A DNA stretch of 64,000 nucleotides, taken from assembly GCA_039602395.1 (NCBI GenBank), contig JBCNJP010000017.1, positions 5,970,738 through 6,034,737 of the forward strand. Direction: 5' to 3'. This document shows, piece after piece, positions 1-11,627 of the stretch. A program made the position numbers and the translations under genes. The notes under the pieces were generated by a model. That model had not been told where the DNA came from and made no database searches. It worked only from the letters and a program-made list of their open reading frames with translations. The stretch is from Deinandra increscens subsp. villosa. Lineage: Eukaryota > Streptophyta > Magnoliopsida > Asterales > Asteraceae. Within the stretch, counting starts at the first letter, position 1. Each line of letters opens with the position of its first letter.

Positions 1-2525
1 GAACACTAATTCTAAATATTATAAAGACCTCTATATAGACTCAGTCAAAGTAATATATATTTAGGAAGACTTGTGAATACGTCGAGTCATAATATTTTCG
101 AGCAATGAAACAGAACTTTTTATGGGATCAGAAATATTCTGTGGTTGGTTATCCATCACTAAAACCAAAAATCATAAATTTTCTGTGATTGGTTGTTCAC
201 AAACTCATAAATTTTTGGATTATTACAAGTCGGGTTAGGTCGCATAATAAAAAGATAATACCGAATTAGAAAATCAAGTTGCTCCTATGGTTGGTGGGGG
301 ATCGCAATTGAAAATTCTATCGTATGTAAAAGTGGGTAAATATTTATGACCCAAGTAGTTAACATATGGGTCCAACTTAGCTATCTAGAATGTTACTGCC
401 ATTTATATGGTAAGGCTCGCGGTATAAGTCCTAGCTGTCACATGAGTTTCAAGGTCTAGAAGCCATCTAAGTTTTAAGTTCCAATTCAGCTCTTGGTCAT
501 AGAATCCTTGGTACTGCTTGCATTCCATGAAAGCTTTACTGTTGTTATAATCTTTAACTTGTTAGCTGGTCTGGAACTATGAAGTTATTTTTTGTTCGGT
601 GGTAATCAGTGATACGACATTTGAGAAAATCCAAGAACTTGTGCTAGGTGAAGACGTTTCGCTGGGGAAGTACGATTGAAGATTCATCTATGGGTGGTTT
701 GTTTGGCATGTGTTGGGATAACAGGGACCATGGGAGTACGTCGAGCATAAATGACCATGTGGTTGCAAGAATGTGTGGACATTGTTTAGAGTTGTCTGAA
801 CGATAAGTGAATTCCCCTTCTGGGAATGTGTTGGGGTTGATGCATTGGGTCCCAATGAAAGGCAGTGAAGACTTATGACTTCAAGATTCTAATTTCTTTC
901 ATTTCATGCTACCCACCGTAGTGAAACATTAGGGTATTTGATGATTGAAGACTTTGGAAAGTTACATGTTTCTATATTGCCAGAAGAAGTAAACTTGCGA
1001 AAATAAATGAAAACGTTATCGAGCGTTTCTCGAACACAAATGAAAGAATATGACATTTGTTATGTTCTTCATTAACTAAAGCAAACAGAATTTCTTGTTC
1101 ATGTCCATTCATTTATTAAACGAACAAACGTAAACGAACACTCCCCCACCCTGGAACTGTTCACGGGATGTTTGTTTCGTGTACATCCCTACAAACAACA
1201 CAAAACACTCAAGTACCTATGATCATATCAACCAAAATAAACTGATGACAATGTTTTTTTTTATTTTTTGTCTTTGGATCTTACACATTAGTTTTGTCTA
1301 GTACATAGAGCAAGTACATGCTTTTCCCAAAAAACAAAAAAAAACATAGAGCAAGTACATCATGTGTAGTACCAAGTACAGCGTTGAAACCTATAACTAG
1401 AATCCAGCCATCTTCTTCCACTAATATTTCGAGTTGTGTGTGCAGTGTATAGAAGCACATCTAGATTGAGGTGTTTGTGAACGACGAAGATCGACACGTG
1501 ACAATGGCAAACCAAGGCCGATTTGATTTTGTCATCTTCGTCATTCACCAACACATCGAACTAGAGATGCTTCCGATGTTACCCTTAGCATGAAGGAAAC
1601 TTCATAATCTCCACATTTTAGGAGATGCAGTAGAGGTAATCCCATAACACTCATGTTATTTTATATGTTTTTACATTATGTTGGAATTTGACATATGTTG
1701 ATAAAGTCTATTTTTGATACATGTAACTTCCTAAAATCATTTTATACAATGATTTAGATTATCATTCTAATAATATCAAAACCAACAAATAAATTGCCTA
1801 TAAAATTAAAAATGGACCAAAAAAATGTTTTTGTTTGTTTTGACCCGTTATCCAACGGGTCAAGCCCAATTCTAACACCAATTCACAAGATCATGGATCA
1901 TGGAAACAAGGGTTCTATCGATATAGAAGCATAGATGTTAAACATGCCCTAGACACACGCCTAGGCCATGCAGGCCATCCAGGCCCAGGCGCTTTGGCGA
2001 GCTTTCGGCAAGATTCCGGCCAAACTGGTCTGAAACATCCAAAAATGGCCCAAAACCAGCCTAGCCTAAACTAGCCCTAAAGAAGCCTAGAACATGACAA
2101 ATGGTATGTTTATGCTATGACCCTGTCTTATCTCGGACCCCTCGGACCCTCACTTTTTAAGTGTTTTGCGCCAAGGCGAGGCTCACCATTTATGCCGTTA
2201 ACAACTATGCATGGAAGGATGGGATATGTTCATAAAGATGATGTTGCTCTTTGCCATATCCTAGTTTATGAACATGAAAAATCAAGAAAATATTTATGCT
2301 GCTCAACTAAAACTGTATTCTTATAGTTTTAAATCAGGACAATATCTATGCATCACAAAAATGAAGATAACTTGCAGGTTTGAGCAGCATGAAAGACTGT
2401 ATTACGAGTTCAAGCCGATTCAAGAAATGTTTGATGACTGTATGTGTCTATAGTCTACCTTAGTTGACATGGAAATGTTTGTAGTTTGTATGATGAAATA
2501 AAAACCAATTTAGCAAACTGAATAA
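1..2525. other. Intergenic, no supported gene
   Basis: AT-rich sequence with only short ORFs that lack splice context or recognisable motifs. A GC-richer patch at about 1930-2215 contains repeated AGGC-type words (for example CCTAGGCCATGCAGGCC) and looks like a degenerate dispersed element. I could not define its ends or a target-site duplication. Confidence 0.5.
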
Positions 2526-2605
2526 TCACAAAACTGTATGTATCTGCCTATTTCTTAGATTAAAAAAAAATCTGGTACCGTAAACACTTGGTAAATCTGC
2601 CTGTT

Positions 2606-5600
2606 TCAAAGGTTTTGGATTCCCAACTGCCGAAAGGGAATTTGGTCCAACAAGAAATACTCGCTTTAAAGTTTGGTGTCGGAAAACAACAACTCCCTTA
2701 TACGCAGTCCTTGGTACGCCATCCTAAACAAAATATAAAAAAACATACATTATTATTCACTAAAGAGTTCATATAAAATGGCAATCACATTATAGAGAAG
2801 TTGAAGTAAAAACAGAGATTTTATTGACATGGAAATGTGATACCTTCCACTCTTCAAAAATGCCAAATTGGCGGGCTATGTTTTCAAAATGCGACTGATC
2901 TGTATAATGTACACGCACGTCTCCATTTACATTATTTGTCTTTAAAACAAGATCATTTCCAAATAGAGGCTTTGCATTTTTCAATAAGTCAGCAAAATGC
3001 TTCACAAATTTATCCTACAAAACAAACAAACCATATCAAGAATGTGCGAAATGGTCGATTATATACTCCAGTTCTCGTCTACCTTTCACTTACTAAATGA
3101 CTTTTAATTGTGAAATGCGTACCTCCATTAGGTAGCTCAAGTTGATTGACTTCCAATCAACCTTTAGAAAACACAAAATAGTTAATGATATGACATATGT
3201 AGCAAAGAACCCACATTAGATACAGAAAGTTTAGGTTGGTAGATACCTGAACGTCATTTAGTTTGATAGGTTTAAGATATTGTTGGAAGAACTGTCCTAA
3301 ACTAGAACCCTGGAAATAAAAGAATATAGATAAAAGTAATCAGTTTATGAAAGTATTAAGTATGCTTAAAGAGCTAAATGCATAAAAAAGTAACCAGCTT
3401 TGGCTTGACTTCCGTTCTTGATAACCAACTTATTTTAGGCCAGAAAAAACCATAGAAGTTAGAAGAAAACGACTTGAGGTTTTCTCAAGCTGTGTACGAA
3501 AAAAAGTAAAAAAAGAAAAAAATGTCATGGTCAAAAGTGCCATGCTATCATTTTTGACCGTTTTACTAGGTCAAACAAACAAATGTAAACGGTAAAAATC
3601 TCACTCATAAAGTAGGGTCTAGGGAGATTTAGATGAGGACACCATTCACCAGGTCAGATTATCTTAAATCAATATTTTTGAAACTATGATGCCTTTTTCG
3701 GGCCTAAAATATGTAATTAATATTTTGGATAGAAGATACCTACATGCTCCCCAAAATTGTATGTCCTGCATACTTCTGGACGAATAAACTGCCGCCCTTT
3801 GTGATTCTCCTTTAATCTTAACCAGTCATCCCAGTAAGTAATATTTTGTCAAAGAAAATTCTCATTTGACAGAAAAATAAAAATAAAACAAGAAGTATCT
3901 TTTAAGTATGAGTTTGAACCGCAAAACACAAACGTATTAAAAAGGATATGCCTTTGGCCACTTTGGAGAAAGCTCATCCCATGTAGGTTTAGATAGCATC
4001 CATCCAAGACCAGGGAAAAAATCCGACCGATATAATGCATCTGTAGAATGTTTTGTTAAGCATATTAGATGCAAGCGGTTTGTATTTGGAGGATTTACAT
4101 AAGGAAAAAGTTATGCGTTTAGTGTTTAAAGTAAGCAAAAAGTTTTAAAAAATTTAGTTAAATAAAGCTATACTTACAAGGATCATGCACAAATTGTTTT
4201 TGCCCATTGTCATTCCATGAGGAGATGGCCATGATTGACCTATCATGGTTTTAACAATGCCGATTGCAAAATTAAGAATTCAATTCTTTAAGTCGGAAAA
4301 ATTAATAAGAATAGAGTAAACATCATATGTTATCGTAGCCCACACAGAAGACATACTTATCTCTATCGAGTAGATCTGCTCCAGCCTCAAAGTAATCAAA
4401 AAAATCAGGAGCGATCTCCATATCATCTGCATCCAACGAATAACTATTATCAGCATTTTGTTTTCAAATTCCAAGAAACAATAACTAGAACAAAGTGATA
4501 TACTTTTGTTTTCAAGTTCTTACCTTCAAGTATGATGACTCTATTGAAATTATGTTTGTAAAATAACTGATCAAGTGCCCACTTGTAGTGACCTGAAATA
4601 TGGTGTTAAATTGGTAATCTACAAGAAAAGATTTATCTCGGGCAAGAGGCAGAATGCATTTGAGAATTTATTTAACTTATCCTTACGTGCTATCTTGTAA
4701 TATGCGATCAACTCCCCAGGCCTTTCGGTAATTACAGGTTCATAATCCAAGTGCTGCATGAAAAGGAGACAGATTTCAGCACATTAAAGCTACAGGTGGA
4801 AAATCCGGTGGGCAGGCAGGCGGGTCGGATAACAGGGTCGAAATATGTTCGTGTTAAAATGGATAATTTTTAAAGTGGGTCAGGTCAGGTTGGACCACAA
4901 AATTTTTCTTCCCCCTTTCTAATAATATAAATAATTAATGCGTAAGATATGATTATGAGAGCTTTAACGTTAAATGCTACTCTAAGTTTTTTTTTAAATA
5001 AAGCAATTTAGGGGTTTGTAAGCATTTAAATACACCTAGGGTCAATTTCGACACGTTCTAATTTTAAGCATGATTGAAATTTTACCCATTTGACACCTTT
5101 AGAGGTCAAATATAACCCAAATCAAGCTGATTCTACGTAAATGGGTTAGAATTGTCATTTCTAATTGGAGCACAAATACTCATGTATCTTTTCTTAAGCA
5201 AAAATAACGTTTACCTGCATGTAGGTCAGCTGATCATAACCCATAGCCTTTGTTCTAACATCAGCACTTGACCCGTCCTGAAAATATTATTATTAATATT
5301 CGAATGTTATCCTGAACCAAATTTCCAACAAGTGTGTTAGATCACTTAGATATACCTGTGACACAAAAAGCGGAAACTTTGTCGCAACAGAACTATGATA
5401 TCTGGAAATCATGAAGAATGGAAATATAATTAGTCCATGGAAGCTTAATTAACCTATGGTAAAAATAAAAATAAGATGATATTTACATAGAACATACTTT
5501 AAGATAGATTCAATGGTCCGTTCAAGATAATCTGCACGATTGCAGGCCATAATCACAACAGCTGCCACTGGCACCTATAACAATTTAGTATATACATGTA

Positions 5601-6735
5601 TTAAGTTTGTGATGTTTGCAAATGAAAAAATCAGGAAATCAAATAAAGATTCGGTTTTATTATCCAAACCTGTGCATCCTGCATCATACTTCTAACACCT
5701 TTCTCTTAAGATTGATAAAAACAAAAGAAGCATTTTGTTATTAAGAAAAGATATATTTGTCAAAGAAAATAAATAAAAAAAGATGATGTGATGATGATAT
5801 GAGCTTACTTTCAAGATATTGAACAACTGCTCTCAACTGTTCGCACTCCTGTTTATGACGTTTTACTTTCTCTGAAACACCAGAAACGAATGCAGAATTC
5901 CAGATTAAGAAAAAAAAGAATAACATAAACAGTGTATAGAAGAGTCAGAATATGAGAAAATGACACCATATCCAAAACCTAATACAAAATCTTTTGGTTT
6001 AGTATAGGTCCCAAAAATTGAGGCATACACATCATGTACTGCATCTCTTTCATCTATTTACACATCAACTCTTTTATCAAGTATATCTTTCATAACTTCT
6101 TTATGTTTTAAGTTGTTTTTACATATCAGCCTCCTACAGACCCTAACTCTACCCAAATTTGACCTAGAAGTGCATGAGGCCCATTGTGTACCATTTTAAC
6201 CCACATACAAATACCTTCTAAAACCACAATATTTTCCTGTTGCATGCTTATTTGATCGATTAGCAACCGCATTTGATTCCTGCAATGATTTTCCGCTTCA
6301 ACCTGTTACACATACAATCCAGTCATTCCCTAAATACTTGCACAATATAACTTTTGAGGACAAATGCTGCAATTATCATATCATAGTTTTTCCTAGATAC
6401 AAGATCATAAAACTCTAGGAAAGCAAGATTAAATAGCTTAACTGAATAACTTAACAACTATACCCACTCTAAAACTCTAAGCAATAAAAAGATACTAAAA
6501 GGAAAGGGGTATACATACAGCAGCTGCAACTCTATCGGTGTACTCAGATTGTGTGGCAAACAGCTTCACCTGATGGGGAAATTGGGTACGAAAAGATGGA
6601 AAATCAATCAATTTGCACAAAAAAATAATGACTCAAGATCTAAGAAAGATCGAAGTTACATCCAACCTGTGTATAGATGAATGCGATTGCAGCAAGTATG
6701 AGAAGATATCTGAAATCGCAGGCCCATCTTCTCAT
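2606..6735 (-). CDS. GNTI: Alpha-1,3-mannosyl-glycoprotein 2-beta-N-acetylglucosaminyltransferase I (GnT-I), 18 exons
   Basis: Type II Golgi enzyme that adds the first GlcNAc to Man5 N-glycans, opening complex N-glycan synthesis. Exons on the minus strand: 6667-6735, 6519-6569, 6215-6302, 5809-5871, 5670-5704, 5498-5574, 5356-5401, 5215-5277, 4687-4753, 4524-4592, 4357-4426, 4178-4239, 3950-4040, 3744-3837, 3247-3309, 3123-3161, 2844-3014, 2606-2723. Visible: short cytosolic tail MRRWACDFRY, a signal anchor (about residues 8-22), a charged coiled stem, then the catalytic domain with VPVAAVVIMACNRADYLERT, the metal-binding EDD in VIILEDDMEIAPDFFDYFE (about 210), SSWNDNGQKQFVHDPYALYR and YWDDWLRLKENHKGRQFIRP. 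Exon lengths sum to 1336, one more than 445 codons: an extra base in the AAA run at 2633-2635 shifts the frame eight codons before the family-like stop (2606-2608). Read literally, the frame runs on to TGA at 2526-2528. The intron at 3838-3949 is AT-AC. Identification is from recalled plant homologues of 444 residues. Confidence 0.93.
3838..3949 (-). other. Probable U12-type AT-AC intron (112 nt)
   Basis: On the minus strand the exon ends in CCAAAGGC, followed by ATATCCTTTTT, the U12 5' splice-site consensus. The intron ends in TTAC and the next exon begins TTACTGGGATGAC. This junction alone restores WPKAYWDDW, which a GT-AG choice does not. TTCTTTGAC, close to the U12 branch-point consensus TTCCTTRAC, lies about 11 nt before the 3' splice site. 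Confidence 0.85.
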
Positions 6736-7076
6736 TTTTCTTGTTTTTTCCTCCCTAGGGCTGCGGTTTTTTGGATCAAAAGCTTTAGAGTAGCATAAAA
6801 AGTGAAGCTTTCGATCTCTGTTGCAAATTGGGAATCAAGAATTTTGATTAGATTTCTCCAACTGTGAAAATGTGAACTATCCGGGTCAACGTTTCATCCC
6901 GGGTCGTCTTAAAGGACTAATCTAATCCAGAGAGCTTAATGAGGTTGTACGGTACAAGTATGTGTATGCATGATGCCCAAATCATTGTTAAACCCTTGAA
7001 AAAGGTGGAGACTTGTTCCAAACCCTAGTCGTCAGCTGTCAAAGATCGTGTGCTATTTATTCATCTGCAGATTCAG
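6736..7076. promoter_or_regulatory. Head-to-head promoter interval and 5' leader of the SOSS-B gene
   Basis: This stretch separates the GnT-I start (minus) from the rightward SOSS-B gene. A telo-box AAACCCTAG lies at 7020-7028; this motif is common near the start of plant replication, repair and translation genes. A leader exon probably ends at 7076 with CAG followed by GTAATT. The transcription start is not visible from sequence alone. Confidence 0.45.
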
Positions 7077-7244
7077 GTAATTCTGGACTAGTTTTTCTGT
7101 TTCAATCCAACTCACTTTAGCGTTGATTTGTAGTTATTTTAAGAAATTTTGTAGTTACAATTACTTTTTAGTGTTTTATCCTCGAATGGGATCATCTTGA
7201 TCCCAAAATACATATCAAATTAGCTTCTGTCAAATTGATCAAAA

Positions 7245-7790
7245 AAGATTGTTACCAGAGAAAAATCACCCTAGCCATACATTTTACCAAAATGATCATG
7301 ATTTTTTTGTTCTTCTAATCATAACGATTGACGAAAATGAACCAATCACGACACGTCACGTAGGCGTAGCCGGCTCAAACGGCAAGCATAAAGCCGGCCG
7401 CGTGTCCACCTCCCAATCCTTGAATATTCTCTTGTCACACATGTCAACGAATTAGCAACCGCCAGAAGGCTAAGTTTGTCGCCGGCTAAGTTTGTCGCCG
7501 GCTAACTGTCAGCGGCAAACTTAGCCGCGACAAACTTAGTCTTCTTAGCCTTTTTAGCCATCTGAGACACGTGCTGGTTATTGATTCGATGATATGTGAG
7601 ACCAAAAAATATCTAATGATTGGAAGCTGGACACGTGACCGGCTTTATGCGTGTCATCTGACCCGACGGTGCTTACGTGGTATGTTGTTCCTGGTTCGTT
7701 TGGTTAATGGCTATAAAGAGAAGGCTATAAAAATTTGGTCATTTTGGTAAAAACTTTGGTCAACTTGACCATTATGGTGATTTTCCCTTG
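7245..7790. mobile_element. Foldback (long inverted-repeat) element in the SOSS-B leader intron
   Basis: The left arm (for example AAAATCACC, ATTTTACCAAAATGA, CACGTAGGCG, GCATAAAGCCGG, CCCAATC) is matched in reverse complement by the right arm (GATTGG, CCGGCTTTATGC, GCTTACGTGG, TCATTTTGGTAAAA, GGTGATTTT). The centre at about 7466-7552 is itself a GC-rich hairpin built from repeats of CTAAGTTTGTCGCCGG. No ORF with transposase motifs is present, so it is non-autonomous. Ends and target-site duplication were not resolved. Confidence 0.7.
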
Positions 7791-7966
7791 TTATAATGTA
7801 AAGTACACAACTACTCAGTTTATACTTTCAGTTTATCCATTAGGGTGATTTTCCCTTGTTATAATGTAAAGTACACAACTATTCAGTTTATACTTTCAGT
7901 TTATCCATTATGGTGATTTTCCCTTGTTATATACACAACTATTCAGTTCATACTTTCAGTTATCAG
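7770..7966. repeat. Three tandem copies of a ~68-bp unit
   Basis: Two full copies and a shortened third copy of a unit beginning TTATGGTGATTTTCCC and ending CTTTCAGTTTATCCA. The first overlaps the outer part of the foldback right arm, so foldback sequence has been tandemly amplified. The array stops about 20 nt before the inferred leader-intron acceptor at 7986. Confidence 0.85.
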
Positions 7967-8042
7967 TTATCTCTGATTGATCACAGCTATTGGGCTAACT
8001 AAAAATAGTTTCTTGACTTGTTACAACATTGAAGTACCAAAT

Positions 8043-8465
8043 ATGCTTTCTTTGAAAGACATCATGCCAGCAGCAAGAAACGACATAACGACACGGTTCA
8101 TAGTTTTGGAAAAAGGGACAATAACATCCGAAGGAGGCGGTCAAAACAAGACATGTTTGGTTTTGGTAGCAGATGAGTCTGCATCAGTTCACTTTCAGCT
8201 ATGGAATGAAGAGTGTGATGCTTTTAAACCCGGGGACATTGTGCATTTGTCAAATGGCATATTCTCCTACAACCGGAGCAACCGTCTGGTGCTTAGAGCC
8301 GGGAAAAGAGGCAAGGTTGAAAAGGTGGGAGAGTTTACAATGGAGTTTGTGGAGTCCCCGAATATGAGCGAGATTGTGTGGGTCCCGGATCCAGATAGCT
8401 CGAGTAGATATGTGCAACAGTCTGTTATTTCTCCCATTTCAGGTATATTCCCGCCATTAGTTTAG
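8043..8465 (+). CDS. SOSS complex subunit B homologue (single-stranded DNA-binding OB-fold protein)
   Basis: A 140-residue protein starting MLSLKDIMPAARND. SOSS-B/NABP proteins bind single-stranded DNA in the nucleus and act in double-strand-break signalling and repair. The OB fold spans about residues 8-110 (TTRFIVLEKG, VLVADESASVHFQLW, GDIVHLSNGIFSYNRSNRLVLR, GKVEKVGEFTMEFVESPNMSE). The start at 8043 is chosen because it gives the family N terminus; upstream in-frame sequence after the inferred acceptor at 7986 has no earlier ATG. A leader intron (7077-7986) carries the foldback and tandem repeats. The 3' end is less certain: CAG followed by GTATAT occurs just before the stop and could be a donor, changing only the last few residues. 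Identification is from recalled family sequence. Confidence 0.85.
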   Translation: MLSLKDIMPAARNDITTRFIVLEKGTITSEGGGQNKTCLVLVADESASVHFQLWNEECDAFKPGDIVHLSNGIFSYNRSNRLVLRAGKRGKVEKVGEFTMEFVESPNMSEIVWVPDPDSSSRYVQQSVISPISGIFPPLV

Positions 8466-9117
8466 TCATTAGGGAATCTGTTTTATAGATTTAGCTCATC
8501 ACCATATATTACACATATGATTTCTAGTTTCTATCACTAAGAGCAAGTGATCTTTTCTTTCTGTTTCTGATTCTGTAAACATTTTGTAACTGAATCGTAC
8601 TCTTAACGACCGACTAATCAACTTTAGGTGATTAGTGATTCCTGAAGTGGCCTGAAACACGACATGATAATGATGGTGTTTTGGGTTGTCATTTTAACCC
8701 ATTAAATAAACAGTTTTTTTTTTCAGGTTGACCCGTTTAGTTAAATGGTTGTGTTCAGGTTATGTTTTACGTTAATTAAACGGGTCAACCAGTCTAAAAT
8801 TAGAATTAAAATAGTTTAAAAAAATATCTTTTATAAGGTCAAATCCGTCAACCCATTTATCATCAAGCTAACCAATATATCACAACTATGTTACAGCCTA
8901 TTTAGATAAATATGTTACACAGGCCGTTTTTAGGTTACATGATTTTAAGTGTGTCCGGTTAAACGACTACAACTGCAAAGCAAAACATAGTTTGATGGTA
9001 AAGTAGTTATGAAACAACCAAAAAATTCAAAATTCCATGTTTCAAAGCACAACAAAACCTCAACAAAACCGAAAACGTAGTAAAACAGCAACAAAAACAG
9101 GCTCCAAAACCTTCGAG
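8466..9117. other. Convergent 3' intergenic region with a strong hairpin
   Basis: No gene. 8726-8744 (GGTTGACCCGTTTAGTTAA) and 8772-8790 are inverted copies with one mismatch, separated by 27 nt. The region probably holds the 3' UTR of the sugar transporter (minus) near 8950-9117. Confidence 0.5.
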
Positions 9118-11627
9118 TCAGTTGTTCTTTGCTGCAGCAACCTGTTTGGAGCCAACTGAGAAGAACTCGGTGATCACTTCCAGAGGCATTCCTTTTGTTT
9201 CGGGCACTTTCAAGAAAACAAACACCCATGATATGACACATACAATGGCGTAAAAAGCAAACACGCCTGTGAGACCAACAGAAGTAAGCAGAACAGGCAG
9301 AGAATAGGTAACAATGATGTCACAAATCCAGAATGTGAGGGCACATATGGCAATGCAGATTCCACGAACTCGGGTTGGGAAAATCTCTGAACATAGTATG
9401 TTTGGAATCGGACCAAATCCCATAACGAAACAGCAAAAGTAGATGATGACACTTGTAGTTGAGATAGCTGCATTTGCAACACTACCAAAGTTTACTAAAC
9501 CTCCTATGACCAATACTACAAGGCTTAAGATCAATACGGGAATCGTGGTCAGCAGCAGGGTCCTACAATAACAAGAAAACGGTATAACTATAACCGTCAT
9601 TTCAGTTGGAAGTTGATGACCAAAATGTGGTCAAAAGTAATTAGGGAAACCTGCATAACCAACTCTTTCTTACCTTCTTCCAGAGAGATCCATGAGTCTC
9701 ATGGCCACAGCAATACAAGGGAGCATCAATAAAGTTGTAATGTTGCTAATGAGAAGAGATGAAGAAGTGGAACTAATGCCCAAATTTGATAAAAGAACGC
9801 CAACTCCCGCTTCTTCAAGGATCTGAGGCGTGTAATAAAGAACTCCATTGATTCCAGAAAACTGCTCAAGAAATCAAGAAAATCTCACCAACGGGTCGGG
9901 TCAACTTTACCCAGATAACTTTAGTCAAAAAGTTCAATTTTTGTTACCTGTTGAAGTATCTGAAGGCCAATCCCAACAAACAAGGCATGCTTGACCCCTG
10001 GCTCGAAAAGATCAGACCAACTTGGACCTTTTGTTGCTTTGGCTGGGTGAACCATGGCTGGCCCGGCCGGATGCTGGTCCACAAGATCCTTGGAATGCAG
10101 TGCAGGATGGCTAACCAGAGCTGCAGCATGAAACGACTCGCCATCAGCAGGCAAATTAGCCCCAATCTCTTGGTGCAAATAGATTCTTTCAAACCCATCT
10201 TCCTTTTTGCTATCTTGACCATCTTTTGTTGACAATTTCCAAGCAAGCTGCCAACCACCTCCAATGTCTGTGCTACTCAACTGTTCTCCAGTGATCTTGT
10301 TTCTAATACTTCCATGAGAAGCAGTATGAATTGTATCTTTTTCAAAACTGGTGTTTTGGCGAGAAATAAGTGGTGAATGCAAGTTATCATCAGAATCATT
10401 TCCAGCAGCATGATCGGACTGATAACCGTCACCTTCTCTACCACCAACACTTTCGTCGTCCCAATCTTCGGGTCTAAATGGAGTTCCATTAACACTAAAC
10501 ATGCTCCCAAAATGAGGGAAAAGCACGCCTCCTTTGCTGCCAACACCATCTGGAAGCTTTTCATGGACACTGCTGAAAAGGGTCACGAGCGGGTCCATAA
10601 GACGGACGTTTTGGAAATTAGCGCTTCCTTGACGAGATGTGATCGGTCGAGCAATGAAAGATGCACCCTCATTATGGCCATACAACTTTGTTTTATCACC
10701 TTCTTCGATATCGTTTGTAGGACCGCTGATTATGTACTCTTCTATGGATGTCTCTCCTACTCCAAGCCCTTCAACTAGTAATGCCATCTCCCCTGTTGAT
10801 TCAAGACAAATGAAACTTACCCATATGAGAATCCCTTTTCATAAAAAGCGAAAAACGAACAAAAAGATTTAAAAAATACAATCTTGCCTGCAACATCGTC
10901 TCTACCACGTAATCTCTGCAAAATACGTCTCGCCTCAAGCATTCTTCCTTTGCTGACAAGCCATCTTGGAGACTCGGGCAAGAAAAAGATGGTAAAAACA
11001 AAGTAAAAAAGCGAAGGAACCGAGAGAACCCCAAGCATCAACCTCCAACTAGGCGACTCCATCAACGACATACCAAAAACCATGCAATACGAAAGAAACA
11101 TCCCACCCGACCCCATGAACTGCGGTAAAGTATTAAGCGAACCCCTGGTTTCAGGAGGCGCTGTTTCGGATATATAAACAGGAACAAGAGTAACCACTAG
11201 CCCGATTCCTAAACCGTCCAACAGTCTGCCCAACAGAAGGATGTACACATTGGGTGACCATAGCATCACTAGACCGCCAAAGAAATAAAGAACGGATGAC
11301 ATAACGAGCATGGGTCGTCGGCCAAGCGAATCGGATATCGCACCCGAGCAAGTTGTGACCAATGTGGCACCAATGAGTGACATGGCCACAATCAGACCTT
11401 CAATAGTTGGTTCATTTTGCAAGTTGAATTCTTTCTTTATGTATAAAACAGCTCCTAATCATATCACATTTTTCAAACAACAATCTTTAATCATAAACCA
11501 AAAACCAAAAACCAAAAAAACATATAACATGATTTCAAGAGAATTTACCAGCAATGCAGGCATTATCCCATCCTTGAATCATGTTGCCAACTGCTGCAGC
11601 AACCGCCACATGGACAGCTCCGCTCAT
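9118..11627 (-). CDS. TST: Tonoplast sugar (monosaccharide) transporter, TST/TMT family
   Basis: Major-facilitator proton/sugar antiporter that loads hexoses or sucrose into the vacuole. Exons (minus): 11549-11627, 10888-11454, 9948-10792, 9674-9861, 9118-9562; total 2124 nt, 707 residues. It starts MSGAVHVAVAAAVGNMIQGW, the family N terminus. Six helices follow with SDSLGRRP, GLGIGLVVTLVPVYISETAP and PESPRWLVSKGRMLEARR. Then comes a long hydrophilic loop of about 300 residues (EEYIISGP, SRQGS, VLFPHFGSMFS), diagnostic of this family. The second half has LQILQQFSGINGVLYYTPQ, SEIFPTRVRGICIAICAL and PETKGMPLEVITEFF. Slightly shorter than the usual ~730-745. The exon 2 / exon 3 intron has a GC donor (10793-10887). 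No disabling change seen. The paralogue number cannot be assigned from sequence alone. Confidence 0.93.
10793..10887 (-). other. GC-AG intron of the sugar transporter (95 nt)
   Basis: On the minus strand exon 2 ends GTTGCAG and the intron begins GCAAGA. It ends CAACAG before GGGAGATGGC. This junction gives VAGEMALLVEG, the family sequence. Without a GC donor the frame does not join. Confidence 0.85.
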
